Assembly: GCA_033439265.1 (NCBI GenBank)
Contig: JAVTVX010000010.1
Location: 26,401,056-26,465,055 of the forward strand
Source: Dillenia suffruticosa
Lineage: Eukaryota > Streptophyta > Magnoliopsida > Dilleniales > Dilleniaceae
DNA length: 64,000 nucleotides
Direction of reading: 5' to 3'
A program made the position numbers and the translations under genes. Under the pieces are notes generated by a model that did not search any database, was not told where the DNA came from, and saw only the letters and a list, made by a program, of their open reading frames with translations. This document shows positions 37,697 through 50,273 of this stretch, in pieces. How positions within the stretch are numbered: position 1 is the first letter of the stretch; the number at the start of each line of letters is the position of its first letter.

Positions 37697-40600
37697 TCAA
37701 GATAATTGTCTTCTCATATAGGTATCTTCATCAACAAAAACAGGATCCTGGGGGTGTTCCCTAGGAGGGGCTAGAGGTTGGCCCATTGCAATGCTGCCTT
37801 GGTTAGGGGCAGGACTACCCCATGTACCAGTCGGGTTCTTTGCTGAAGATGCGATGTAATAGAAGATTCCAAGAGTAACACTTGCAAGCGACAGAACAGC
37901 ACCTCCTGCAAAGACACCAGGTTTGACAACATAACAGTAGTAGTTGCCGAAGTACATGCTTTCCTCACCATGTTGATCATTGAGTGCAGCACCAGTGAGC
38001 AAGAGTAGAAAAGCTATCACGAATGTGAACCTGCACCAATATGAAACACTATTTTTCTTGTAAAATAAGCCATGAGAACAGGAAGCAAAAACAAAGTCTT
38101 ACCATTCCAAGCACTAGGGGTAACTTAGACGCCCTAAATTACCCTTTAACAGCAGTAATATTATTTGAACATAACAAATATACTCTATGGACATAAGTTG
38201 ATGTGCTTGGGCCACAGGTTCCAGACTAAATTACCCTTTACAGAATTGCAACTTGTACCGAGGGGCAGAACCTTGAAGGACTTTGAGAGGACCATGCCCC
38301 CCTCCCCAATGTTTGAAAAGTTCTGTTAGTACCTTTGATAATATTTCATTTAGGATCCTTGAAATAACATACTATGATCCCCTTAAAATTTTGAAATTTT
38401 TGCTGCTGCACTATGAAAGAAAGTTGATAATTTTCTTCTCCCCCCCCCAAAAAAAAGATCCTAAGTCTAGGTATGCCACTGCTTATAATGGTACAAAAAT
38501 AATCCACCCTATTCCACTGGGCAACTGGATGGAATTTGCAAGCCTCATAGTAGTAGGACAGAGCTTATGACCGTTTAGAGTGACACAATCATGTATCAAC
38601 AAACCATCAGGCATGTACCTTCATATCCCTCAGAGCAGTATCTTCTAGTAGGTCAATCAAAAGTTTTTAGATGCACTAATTATCCATTATCACTTTAGGA
38701 ACCTAAGCTGCATTGACTTAAAAATCTGTTAAAAAGCAGAAGATTCTTGAAAGAGATTCTCTTCTATCTACAACCAAGCACACAAATATTTGCTTCTACC
38801 TCTTGTCCTTTAGGAACTCAACTTCCCTGTTTTCATATTATTTCAGTCATCTCAGAGACCAAACAGTGATCTCAATGCTTCTCATATATTTCATCAAACC
38901 TCGTTTCACATATAATGAAGTAACTTAAGTAACAAATTGATCTCAATGAACAAGGAAAAGAAGTAAAATACTATATAACAATATTAGGAGACGTATGTGC
39001 TGAAATATAAGACCTCTTGGCCACAAATTTAGCTCATTTTAGTGCACTGAAATACCCTAAATAGATCATTAGAGACACAAATCTCTCTCCACATTTGACT
39101 CCATTGAAGGTCATGTTTTCAAATATTTTGATTACACCTTTGAACTGCACTATCAGAACTTCTCTTCCCTCTTTTTCTTTGCAAAGCAACGTGCATCTCA
39201 ACCTAGTTTTCTTCACCCCATTCTAATTGGAATTCCTATAAGTTTTTCCCATGTGCATGAGCTTTTGTGGACAAGCACATAAGGCAATTAAGGGGGAAAA
39301 AAGACTAGGTCACAGAATAATTTTTCAGTCAAATCCTTTTAAAGCCACATTTAACGTTTCCAAATTTCCAAGAATAATATGCCAAGACTATCTTTTGGCG
39401 TTCATTTAGTTCTTATGAAATTGAGGAACCTGGGTGTGACTCTGGAAGCTTCAATCAAACTCACATCCAAGCAGAGCATATTCCCATATTTTCAAGAGCC
39501 CATGTTCCATATGCAACTCGTTTAAGCATCAGAATGCTTTTCCATCAGTCATCACAATAAACGTTTATTGTTTAAACAACGAATATATCAGGGATTAAAT
39601 AATTCTACTCTCAATGATATAATGACTTTATTATATTTATAATATCCTAGGTTTGTTGTACTACATTTCAAAAATGTGAGGTACCAGGGCCAACCTGACC
39701 ATGAAGGAGTAGGAGAAATTCCCCCTCCCCACAGACAATAATCTCGTTCAGAATCAGAACCTCTGTCCTTTTCATTTCAAAAATCTGATTTTCATCACCT
39801 GTTGATTTTACTTTTGAAAATCCTTGAGGCTACAGGGAAACATTAGTAATCTGCTTAACACATGCAAATCAAATATTTGGCTGGGGTCGGAGAACCAATC
39901 TCTGCAAAAGCCATGGATGACACCAAGATGCAACAAAAATCTCTATTATATCACATCCTTGAATTTCCTTTGTAATCATCATCTTATTTCACATACCCTT
40001 ATCCTGGGATACTAATTTACATCTCTCCCAATAAAATTAAATTCTTCCCATGGCCCTTGCAGCAGAAGTTCCATTTTTTTCTTAAAAGTTGCACCTCACA
40101 TACAACTCAATGACCAAAAGGTCTGATTTCTAACAGTTTGGGAGGGTTCCTTACAGAGGGTACAATCTCGAGGAAATGATTGAGAAGGAATATGGTTGTA
40201 CAACCTTGAGGAAATAAAAACACAATATACAATGAAAACAAATGAGGAACTAAAAGACATAGTGCATATGGGGGCATTTAGTCAAGCTTAAGATTATATT
40301 CAAAGCAATAAGCAGAACTGGTTTTAAGGCTCAAAATAATTCTCCTTTATCTGAGCCAGTTAAAAGCCAAGTCTTTGGTTAAGAAACAATTTGACGCTTG
40401 CAGACCTCCTCTTGTTATATTAAAAGAGACAAACTGGAGTGAAAAACTTTAATAGCAAGATTCAGATGGTAATTACCAGGAAACAACATAGCAAATTAGT
40501 GCTAGCATCCAGTTGGAGTTTGAGGGATAAGGGCTTCGTCTGCAACAAATGCACCCAGTTCCCAAAGTAACAATTATTTGAGCAATCATAAGCGTCACTG

Positions 40601-42792
40601 CAGCAGTTAACCCAAGAGGCAGGGCAGGACTACGGGGGTATGCACACTCAGTATCAGAGGTGAAGCGAACCTGGGAACTCTGCAAGATTAAACAGACAGC
40701 AACAACTCAGACCCAGCCAACAGTAATAGTAAAAATAACTGAAATTTGATTCTATGCCTCGACACAAAATTACTACATACAATCTCTGAAAAATCACTTA
40801 CAACAAAAACCATTGTCTCAGTTGTGAAACATAAGCAAATGATTGTTTGGAGATTCACAAAATTGAATAAAAGAATAATGCTAAGATGTTAACCATGATA
40901 AGTAGTAGACTGGGGCAATCTCACAGCAAAGCTAGTGTCAGGCAAATAACTATATAAAAAGATGGACTTGGCGTGAGGACATGCAAATGTTAATATAATG
41001 ATCAGAAAAGTACTAAAACCTTTTTCCTCAACACATCAGTGGGCAAAAGAAATGCTACTTCCAAAGTGAAGATTGAAAGGGTCAACTTTAGTACAGCAAC
41101 TAAGAAAAACTTGACAGTGGACTACATCAAGTCAAAAACCACAAAAAGAAGCCCTAAAAGTAAGCATAAAGAATATTGAGCAATTGTAGGGTCAAGACAA
41201 TGACTGGACAAACTCTATCAGACATTAAGCAAGTTCAAACAAATTGATTAAGGCACTAAAATAAGATTTTCCAAAAAGAAAAACTGGAGTGCTTGATTTT
41301 GGAATATTACACGAGCTCGTTGGAGAAAATTTCAATACTCAAAGCATTTGAGATGATTAGGAGATAACCCAAGTAGTTTGAAGCAACACATTCTGATAGG
41401 GATGAGGAAACAAACAAATCAATGGTGCAAGATTTTACAGGAGGCAACCACCTTGTACTGAATTCACATAGGTAAAAGAAAGATTTGAACTTCAAAACCA
41501 AAAATATAAGGAACAATGATGAATCATGCTCATGCTCATTGTAAGGGTAATTGAGAACCGGTCTTGATCAACAAGATAGAGTGATCACATTATGATAAAC
41601 AAAAATGTTCACTTGGTACAATTTATTCAAGACCGTTTTTCGTAGTCTAGGAAAGAGAACCATAGGAAGCTTGGGGAATTTACCCCAATGTACGTGGTCC
41701 TCTTCATTGCTGAAAAATTTCCCAATAGAAACTACAGCTAACTATTGTTACGTATTCCATGGAAGAGAAGAGAAATCATGAAACTCATCACTAAATATGA
41801 GACTGGAAAGACTACATCTATCATTTGAGATAAGGAACACATAACAAGTATAAAAAACTATTAGATTTCTCCAATCGAGAACAAGATGATTTCCCGTCCC
41901 GAATTATATATCTATTGGATTCAGTGACATATCAGGAGCATAGCATAGGGGCAAAATTAGCATTACTACTTTGAAATGTAGTCCAATCAGGAAGTAGAAA
42001 ACACCCAAATAATAACTTGCGAGGATCTTCCATACTTTAATTGACCACATACATATGTAATGCATGTACTGACAGTATCCCACCCTTGAGAGTTGAAATA
42101 TGCAAAAGTGAATTTAAGTTGAATCATAAATTTCTTCACACAAAAATTCCCAATAAAAAACACAAGCACCCAGAAAACTTTGAACAAAAAACGAAATGTG
42201 AGAGGGAAAAAAGCAGTGACCCTAAAAGACAGCCAGGATTGAAAACTCCAATGATATTGACAGTTAGTAAAACAAATCATTAATAGACTGCACAGAGGAA
42301 AATAATGTGCCGCCCAAAATAAAGAAGGGCCAAAAATAATTATTAAAACCAAAGCCAGACAACCTATGCCATAATAAAGAGCCAAAAATAAATAAAACAA
42401 AAAAATCCCTTATCCCAAATCCAAAAGGATTTTGGAAGAATGCACGGTTCAGCACTAATGGCATAAGACCGAAACAACAAGAAGAAGAAGAAATAGTTCA
42501 TAAAAATGAATCTTCATAAACCCTATAAGAACAACAAACAGAAATAGTTCATAAAAGTAAAAGTTAAAAAGCTAAACCACAAGAAAACCATCTGAACCCA
42601 GATCCAAATTTTCATGAAAACGAGTATTACGAGCAAGTTTCAGATTCGAAAACAACAAATTGAGCAAAATGCCAAAGGTGGGTTTTCTCTATTTACCTTA
42701 ATCCTGGTAGCCTCAGCACCAAAAGCCAAAGAAGCTGTTAGTAACCCTAGAAACCCCACAATAGAGCACACGACCACGTCTTTTCTCTCCAT
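37697..42792 (-). CDS. DUF1218 family four-helix membrane protein (copy A)
   Basis: Three exons (42792-42697, 40679-40477, 38030-37697) join to 210 residues. Exon 1 encodes MERKDVVV and a hydrophobic segment (VVVCSIVGFLGLLTASLAF) like a signal anchor. Exon 2 has a helix (LGLTAAVTLMIAQIIVTLG) followed by a cysteine cluster (CICCRRSPYPS) and the next helix. Exon 3 has two more helices (FVIAFLLLLTGAAL; AGGAVLSLASVTLGIFYYIA) and a hydrophilic tail ending EDTYMRRQLS. This is the DUF1218 pattern. Family members include Arabidopsis MODIFYING WALL LIGNIN-1/2 and the DEAL/VCC proteins of leaf symmetry and vein patterning; the specific role here is unknown. It is the most downstream copy in the array. 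Introns are 2.0 and 2.4 kb. No defects were seen. Confidence 0.92.
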
Positions 42793-42802
42793 TTCTCTCC
42801 CA

Positions 42803-42805
<3 letters not shown>

Positions 42806-42859
<54 letters not shown>
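42806..42859. repeat. (CT)n tract at the 5' end of DUF1218 copy A
   Basis: This CT/GA run begins 14 bp upstream of the copy A start codon and is (GA)n on the transcript strand. Similar tracts sit before copies C and E. Confidence 0.9.
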
Positions 42860-42867
<8 letters not shown>

Positions 42868-44487
42868 CTTTGTTTGGTCTCCGCGCGGGGAATCGTGCTT
42901 CTAATTTTGATTTAATTTCCTCCAATTTTACTTTTCGTTTGAAAGGGACCTGACATATATTTGCCACGTCGGACCTCATTCTCAACATTGTAGGGCTTTT
43001 CTTTTCCGGGAATTACTTTTGGACACGCGGCAGATGATCACTAGTCAATGGGTGAGAGAAATGATGAAGACCCCTTATAAATTTAATTATTTTTTAACAT
43101 ATTTACAAAATCTTCTCTGAATGGGTAATGAACTGCTTAATACACTGAACAACAACATTTATGATAATAATCAGAAAAATTTGCCAAACTTTTTTGCCTT
43201 TTTATTATTAAAATTTTTATATTTTTAATAAAAAAAATATTACATAATATGTATTAACTATTTTCGATTAATGTGCAAATTCTTTTGTTTTGTTATGAAA
43301 TGCAACCAACCTAGAGTGAGCCCACAATGTCCCGGGTGCAATTTAAAAGAATTTTTTTTTACCGTACAGGGATTTTGGAGGAAAGCAGGTTTGTATCGTT
43401 AGTCTGTCTCCTTTGAACCAATTTAAAAGACTTTCAAAATTTGATAGCAATAAAAATTAGATCCGAAGAAATGCCAAATCAATTAATGTTTTTTTTTTTT
43501 TTAATTTGAGAAAAGATTTAATCTCATCAAATCATGTCTTGGTCCAATTGGGTCCCTGGAGAGTAACATCATTTCGATGCCTGATGGTTACGGAGTAGAA
43601 ATCTTATTCATGCAAATACGCATCCATTGCAGAGAATATACTTGAAGTCGGATCTTATGCGCAATTAAATAACTTACGGAAACATTAGTGATTATTTCAA
43701 ACGTTGAGTTTATCTAAATTTTTAAAGACTATAAAGGAGAATAAAAAGAAAAGAAAAATCTCATTTGAATTTATTTTCATACTTATTGTTAGAATATATT
43801 ATTATATTAAAATCTAATTAATTATTGATTTGATTATGAAAATATTTATTTTTATTTATTTTCATATTTATAATAATTATTTTTACATTTATAATAATAG
43901 ATTTTTTATATAAACTCAATATATTGTGATATTTGATTGAAATAATAGAATATTAGATTTTATATTATTATTACTTCCATTTTTAACATGTTATGAGGAT
44001 TATATTCATATATTTTTTATTATGCATAAGCTGAAGGAATGACTCTTTGTACCAAAAGATCTTATTCAAAGTCCTGATTATATCAAGCAAAGTCCTCAAG
44101 GGGACAGACTAATGATATAAATCTCTCTCTCTCAACTTGATGATCTCAGTTTCAAGTTCATGTAAAAAAATATATATATCAAGCAAAAGCTTCTATGAAA
44201 GTTTATTAGAAAATCAAAAATGGCATCACTACTCACATTCAGAAGATAAGAGACGGATTGAACTTCACTATCATATACTTAGAGGTGAATGTGTGCGTGT
44301 AAAGAACCCCTGTTCAAAGCTGAAGTAACCCATTGTGCAATACATTTTTTCTCCTGCTTTTGCCAACCAGCACGGCAATGCCCTTTTAGTAAGGCAAACC
44401 CTATTGATGTCAACCGGTTAGACCGTGACACTATACAGGATGGCAAGAGCCTTGGTGCATAAATGTGGTTACCAAATGGTAATCTAA
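42860..44487. other. Intergenic, DUF1218 copies A and B
   Basis: AT-rich promoter flank of copy A on the left and presumed 3' flank of copy B on the right. No further coding signal was found. Confidence 0.5.
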
Positions 44488-46873
44488 TCAAGTAAATTGC
44501 CTTCTCAATCTCAAATAGGTGTCTTTATGAACAGAAACAGGATCCTCAGACTGAAAGCTTTGTTGTGGGAACTGGGGTTGGCCCATTGAGATGCCACCTT
44601 GGTGGGGAACAGGGCCACCGATGGATGTGTCCGTATTGTTCTTCGGTGAAGCCAGAGCGAGGTAATAAAAAATTCCTAAGAAAAAAGTTACTAGGGACAA
44701 GATGGAAGCTACCACAAAGACACCAGGTCCTACACCTTTGCAGTTGTAAATCGTGTGTTTCTAATCTTCTGCATATTGATCATTGACCGTAGCAGCAGCA
44801 AGCAGGATGAGAAAAGACATGAGAAATGTCAACCTCTGATCGCATTCATCCACGGTGAAACGACAAATGCTGTATATAAAAAATCAACCGGTACCTGTAA
44901 CCTACCTGGAAAAACCATCACGTTTGATTCGTAACATGAACTTCTTCTTTTTAGTTTTTTTTTTTTTTGGTTCGACTTGGTGTTAAGCCCTGTTCTTTAA
45001 CCAATTAGAGATCAGAATACCTCCCCTAAAGACTCTGTGTTGTTTCCCTGAGTCATCTTAATGCGATGTTCATTCCAAGCACATCACCCAACTGCTTTTA
45101 AGGACCGAACAATAATACTTCCGCATGATATCTTAGAAAAAAGTAGTCCATACACTAGCCCTCATCCAAATTTTATTAAAAGCATCTAGCGCAATGTAAT
45201 GACTGTCAAGAAGATCCGGACAAAAATTACCATGAAACTATAAATCAAATCAGTGCTAGCAACCAAGTACAGGTTGATGGATAAGGGCCTTTCTTGCAAC
45301 AAAAGGACCAAGCTGCAGCACTGATCATTATTTGAGCAAGCAAAAGTGTCATTGCAGCAAGAAATCCAAGAGTCGAAGCAGACCTTGTGGTTGCAGGTAA
45401 TTTACATTCAGTGGAAGAGATATATTGAATCTGAGAGCTCTGCAAAATAAAATATAGCAGAGACTAGGTTAAGCTGCATAACACAACCTAGTTTTATTTC
45501 ACAAGAAACTATATATGCTTTAACAAATCGAAGAGGCTGTTTTAACCATGTTGTAATACGTTGCATACATATATCAAGCCATGTATTTTGCTCTGGTGAA
45601 TGTATGCTAGATCAAATGTTATATACACTAATTTATGGTTGTCACGGAGGTATCTAAGAAAATTAATCCCCCTTTCGATCATATTAGTCATATAACATTG
45701 ATTGACAATCCAATCACAGTTTTAACTAGTTTAGCTAATAAAGGTTTTGAGGTGGTGCTATGAGATTTTAGGATCATATCTTGATTGTATCAGGGTAGAA
45801 AAGTTAATAGATAGTGGCACAACCACCCTTATTGTTTGGTATAATCAAAGGGAAAAAAAAAGAATCATAATAATAACTGAAAAAGATGTCAAAGGGATCA
45901 TTACCTACCAATAGCACAAGTTACTGCCTGCTAAGTTAATAGACAAATCATCAGAGAATTCATAGAGGTGCAAAAAAAAGTGCCGAGCTGTGATGAGCAG
46001 CAGGATAAAGGGTTTCCAACATTAAGATTATCATGGGTAACGTATCTAGCAAGAGAGTAGGTTTAGCTTATTCATATACCTGGTCTACCGAAGGAAAATA
46101 CCCAATGTAATTAAAGCATATTCACTTCTAAAAGAAGATGCAGCAATCCTATCAAACCGTTTATATGAAAAGAATTTAACAGCCAAAGCAAGAGAGGGTT
46201 TGCTTGGCGATGATTGAAGAATGTTTCAGTTTGATGATTGAATTGAAAAATGCTGAACTGAACTTTGATGTTTCCTAACATTGCAATACCTTTTTCTTCA
46301 GCTTGGAATCTTAAACCAATTCCTCTTCGAAATAATTGAATTTGAGCTTCATTTCTAGGACATATGAAGGAAACAGCTCTAAATCAGTAGACATCAAGTG
46401 ACTTGTCAATCTTGCTTGGTGTTGACTCAACACTGGTTTCATGCTTGAGTTGGAGGGCTCTCCCTCCGGTACAAATATTTCATGACCAGACAGGACACTC
46501 AATTTGATTCTGCACCATCTAAGGACTAAAACCTAATTAGAAAAAGTGGGTTCGATTAATGTACCACATCTTTTAACATAATTAGTTACTAGTAAATGCT
46601 TTGAGTTCGAATGGCTAATTGCATCTCACGGGGAACAGATTAGAAAGAATTAACAGAAAAGGCACAAAATCATTGATCAATCAAAGAAACCCATTTCTAC
46701 ATAGGCCAAAAATATACATTGGATGAACAAGATTCAGAAAGAATATGTAAAGATTGAGATTGTAATTAATTACTCACCTTTAGTTACTTTCTGCACCAAT
46801 GGCCAAAAGCAGCTGCTAGCTACCCCAGAAGGCATTTAATACAGCACACCACCTTTTCACTTCTTTTTTTTTG
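44488..46873 (-). pseudogene. DUF1218 family pseudogene (copy B)
   Basis: The three-exon layout is preserved (exon 1 relic about 46873-46778, exon 2 45439-45231, exon 3 44833-44488) with normal splice sites. Exon 1 has lost the start codon region and reads out of frame after KVVCC. Exon 2 encodes SSTECKLPATTRSASTLGFL and a FCCKKGPYPS cluster but has TGA (45247-45245) where relatives have Cys. Exon 3 has TAG at 44763-44761 in the loop before the GPGVFV segment. The C-terminal KDTYLRLRRQFT is still recognisable. The stops and lost start argue against function. The tail has an extra LR compared with the other copies. Confidence 0.85.
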
Positions 46874-47289
46874 GTGGAACCACCTTTCCATTTCTATCCA
46901 TCTCTCTGTTATTTACTAATAACCCTCTATATTTTTTGTGTTTGTCGGGCTGAATTATATACTAGTGATTCTAGGGGGGTCTAATAGCCAAATCTGGAAC
47001 CCAATGGAATATAAATTCGAAATATTACAAGTGTTGAGTTTGTCCAACTCAAGGTATGAGAATCTTGGGCTTGCTAGGCAAGGAGGGGATCCTTCCCGGG
47101 AAGCAAAGCATAATTGCATCCCATGTATTTTTGAGAAAAATTACATGATAGGAAAACATTGAAAAATAATAAAGAGATCAAATTTGTGCGTGAAGGAACT
47201 TGTCCACGAAGGGAGAGATATTTTGGTTAGTGGGCAAGCGGGGTGACTATTCAAATTATACCAAAATATTCAAAAGGCCCATTTCTATC

Positions 47290-47294
<5 letters not shown>

Positions 47295-47339
<45 letters not shown>
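47295..47339. repeat. (CT)n microsatellite
   Basis: A 45-bp CT run with one interruption lies upstream of a coding-like fragment on the plus strand, in the place a plant leader would occupy. Confidence 0.9.
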
Positions 47340-47374
47340 GTGATTCGTTTTTGGATTTTGAGAGAATTTTTCAG

Positions 47375-47515
47375 GCAAGGAATGTGCTGGGGAAAGAAAA
47401 TGACGATCTGAGGATGGAACTGGTGAATGAGCGAATAAAGAGTAAGCGAATCAAGCTTTGTGGCTTTGCCGATTTCCTTCTCCAAGTCACGATTGTTAGC
47501 TGCACTGGATTCTAT
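47375..47515 (+). other. Unidentified exon-like fragment (coiled coil plus hydrophobic end)
   Basis: Between a splice-acceptor-like tttttcag and a donor-like gtatga there are 47 open codons. They encode a charged, probably helical stretch (LGKENDDLRMELVNERIKSK) followed by a hydrophobic one (FADFLLQVTIVSCTGFY). A CT-rich leader-like tract precedes it. The family was not recognised and no continuing exon was found in the next 450 bp. It could be a gene remnant moved between DUF1218 copies, or chance. Confidence 0.3.
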
Positions 47516-47980
47516 GTATGATGCTCGCCATCAAATTCCCATTCGTTTGTTTTCCGATTTTAGTCTCTAAATTCACATCACAGTGGTCACTGACACACCA
47601 ATCTAAGTTTTCAATTCAATTCACGCGCATTCTAGTAATTGGAGCTGTTCCCCCCCCCCTCCTGAAATCAATGCCAGAAACTGGAGCTCTGTACGGTCAG
47701 TTCTACCCGTTATGGATAGTATGACATGATTGAACCTCATGTTTTTCCAAATTAACAAGAACACAATTTATGCGAGTACGAGCCTTTGAATTGGGAAAGG
47801 GATTTCTCTTACCAGGAACACAGCATCTGGCGCATGAATGTTATACATTGTGTACATTTTCTCTTAAACTCTCCAGTACATGAATGAATCCTTTTCAAAT
47901 TTTCACACACACATCCCGGTTAATATCCATGATTAGCATACACATTCACTTTTGACTTTACCATACGCACTAATTCTAAA

Positions 47981-50198
47981 TTACACATGTTCCATCATCT
48001 TCTGAACAGAAACCTGGCCTTCAGTAGTCGGAGCGGTTGGTTGTGGGAACTGGGGCTGACCCAGTGCAATGTTGGCTTGGCCGGGAAAGGCAGGATTAGC
48101 CCAGGTGCTTAATTCATTCTTACTTCGAGACACAGAAATGAAATAGAAGATTCCAAGGGCCACGGTTACTAGGGACAAGATGCCAGCACCTGAAAAGACT
48201 CCGGGTGTTACAAGGCAGAAGAAGTAATCAGAGGCCGTGCTTTCATCTCCACGTTGATTGTTTAGTACATCGGCAGTAAGCAAGAAGAGAAATACTATAA
48301 CACATATGACCCTGCATGGCAACGCAATTTACCAGAATAAGCATCCATCAGAATCAGATGATTGTTACTACTTGTCATATAACCATGTGACTTGTGAGCA
48401 ATGTACAATACTATTAATCAACATTGTAATTATCCCCAAGAAAACCAAACTTCAAGTTTTTAGGCAGCAATCATCAATGCAGCAAATCCAATTTCAATAC
48501 TACATTTATATTGAGCAGAAAAATAAGTCTTTTTCAGAATGATGCAATTAAAGGATAAATTACCCCAGCTAAGTGAAATCAAGTTTGGATAGTGGAAAAT
48601 CATGAAAACCCAGAGATGACCTAATTTATTTTCAAAACTGGAGTATATCAGGATGAGCTCATCTGTAAGAAGATTGCCACTTTCAATATTGTAATTAATT
48701 AACTAATCAAACTTAATGGGTTATCCAAGTAGGCCCTTGTATAATGATATCTTGAGGAGAAAGAATGTTACAGAATGAATTTTTCATGCTATCTACAACA
48801 TATGGTTTGCTTTTACACTTTCCTTGTCTTGTCTAGTATCCTATTGAAAGCTGTAAAAGAAAAAAAAAAAGGAGAAATGTATAACCCCACCAATGCAAAG
48901 GAACATATAAGAACAAAATTGAGTGATTCAGATGCTGATCCATGGTTAAATCATGGTCTATTGTGAGCCCTTAAGTTTCACCGGCAAAAAGGCACATAAT
49001 GATGATCAACAAGATTCAGATGACAATTACCAGGAAACAATAAACGAAGACAGTGCCAGTTTCCATTTGGTGTTTGACGGACGAGGGCCTCTGTGGCAAC
49101 AACAACACTTAGCTGCAATGCTAATACATAGTTGAGCAAACAAAAGAGCATGTGCAGCAACTAATCCAAGAGTTGTACTTTCAGTTGTAGGGAATTCGCA
49201 GTCAGTATCGGGTATGTCTGCATCCGGAGATTTCTGCAAAATCAAATATAGCAACAGCTTAGACTGTGTAAATCCCTGTACTAAGCTATCAAGAATAGTT
49301 GAATTCAGTCAAACCAATGAAACGCTATGTTTATTCAACAAAACATGCACAAGCCCGCATCCGTACATAACGAAGAGGATTGACGGTGCACTGGATATGA
49401 AATTCAAAACAACTTTCCATTAACTATTTAAGTCAATTGAATAATGACCAGGAAGAGAAAAAGGTTAATGCATAAGTAGCAATACGAGGAAATCAGGAAC
49501 TTATCCTTAATCCAGAATATGCGGAGCTGTGGGGAGCAGCAGGGTAAAGGGTTTCCCGACATCGTGTTTACCGCGGGTAATTAGTGCATATTGACTTCAA
49601 GTAAAGATGAAACAATCCTATAAAACCATTTATATGAAGAGAACTTAACAGCCAAAGCAAGAGAGGGTTTGGTTGGCGATGATTGAAGAATGTTTCTGTC
49701 TGATGATTGAATTGACAAATGCCGGAATAAACTTTGATATTTCCTAACATTGCAACCGCTATTTCTTCAGCTTGGAATCTCGAACCAATTTCTTTTAGAA
49801 GTAATTGAATTTGGGTTTCATTTATTGGACATATGAAGGAAATAATCTTGAATTAGTAGACCCCAAGTGAATTGTTGATCTTGCTTGGTGGTGTGGTGAC
49901 TCAACATTGATTTCAACCTATTCAAGTATTTTAGATAACCAAACAGAACACCCAATTTGAATCTGCACCATTTAAGACTAAAACCTAATTAGAAAAAGTG
50001 GGGTATGAAAGAAACCTCACAATATACACCAAAAATATATAAGGGATAAACAAGATTCAGAAAGAATAGATAAAAAGATTAAGATTGTAATTAATCACTC
50101 ACATCTTCTCTTGTTCCTTCTGCACCAAAAGCCAAAGCGGCTGCCAGCAACCCTGCAAGCCCCACAAGACAGCATATCACCTTTTCATTCTTATCCAT
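47981..50198 (-). CDS. DUF1218 family membrane protein (copy C) with altered C-terminus
   Basis: Exons 50198-50103, 49233-49031 and 48311-47981 join in frame to 209 residues. Exon 1 reads MDKNEKVICCLVGLAGLL; exon 2 has a helix (LGLVAAHALLFAQLCISIAA) and the cluster KCCCCHRGPRPS; exon 3 has two helices (ICVIVFLFLLTADVL; SGAGILSLVTVALGIFYFI). The body is intact. The ending is VSVQKMMEHV, whereas copies A, D and E end in EDTYMRRQ plus two residues, so the conserved tail is replaced. The change falls at the left junction of the 4.4-kb tandem duplication. It could be a working variant or a copy losing function. Confidence 0.8.
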
Positions 50199-50224
50199 CT
50201 CTCACTCTCTTCTCGTCTCTTCTC

Positions 50225-50227
<3 letters not shown>

Positions 50228-50269
<42 letters not shown>
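50228..50269. repeat. (CT)n tract at the 5' end of DUF1218 copy C
   Basis: A CT run lies 30 bp upstream of the copy C start codon. In the duplicate copy D the matching position keeps only a few CT units (54610-54617). Confidence 0.9.

Positions 50270-50273
<4 letters not shown>

Larger units (their letters stand above)
46874..47980. other. Intergenic, DUF1218 copies B and C
   Basis: It contains the 5' flank of relic B, a (CT)n tract and an unidentified coding-like fragment (listed separately), then 3' flank of copy C. This 3' flank is unlike those of copies D and E. Confidence 0.5.

Noticed and set aside
41987-42400. 137-codon hydrophobic minus-strand frame
   Set aside because: It sits in intron 1 of DUF1218 copy A, is biased by A-rich plus-strand sequence, and has no recognisable motif or splice partner.
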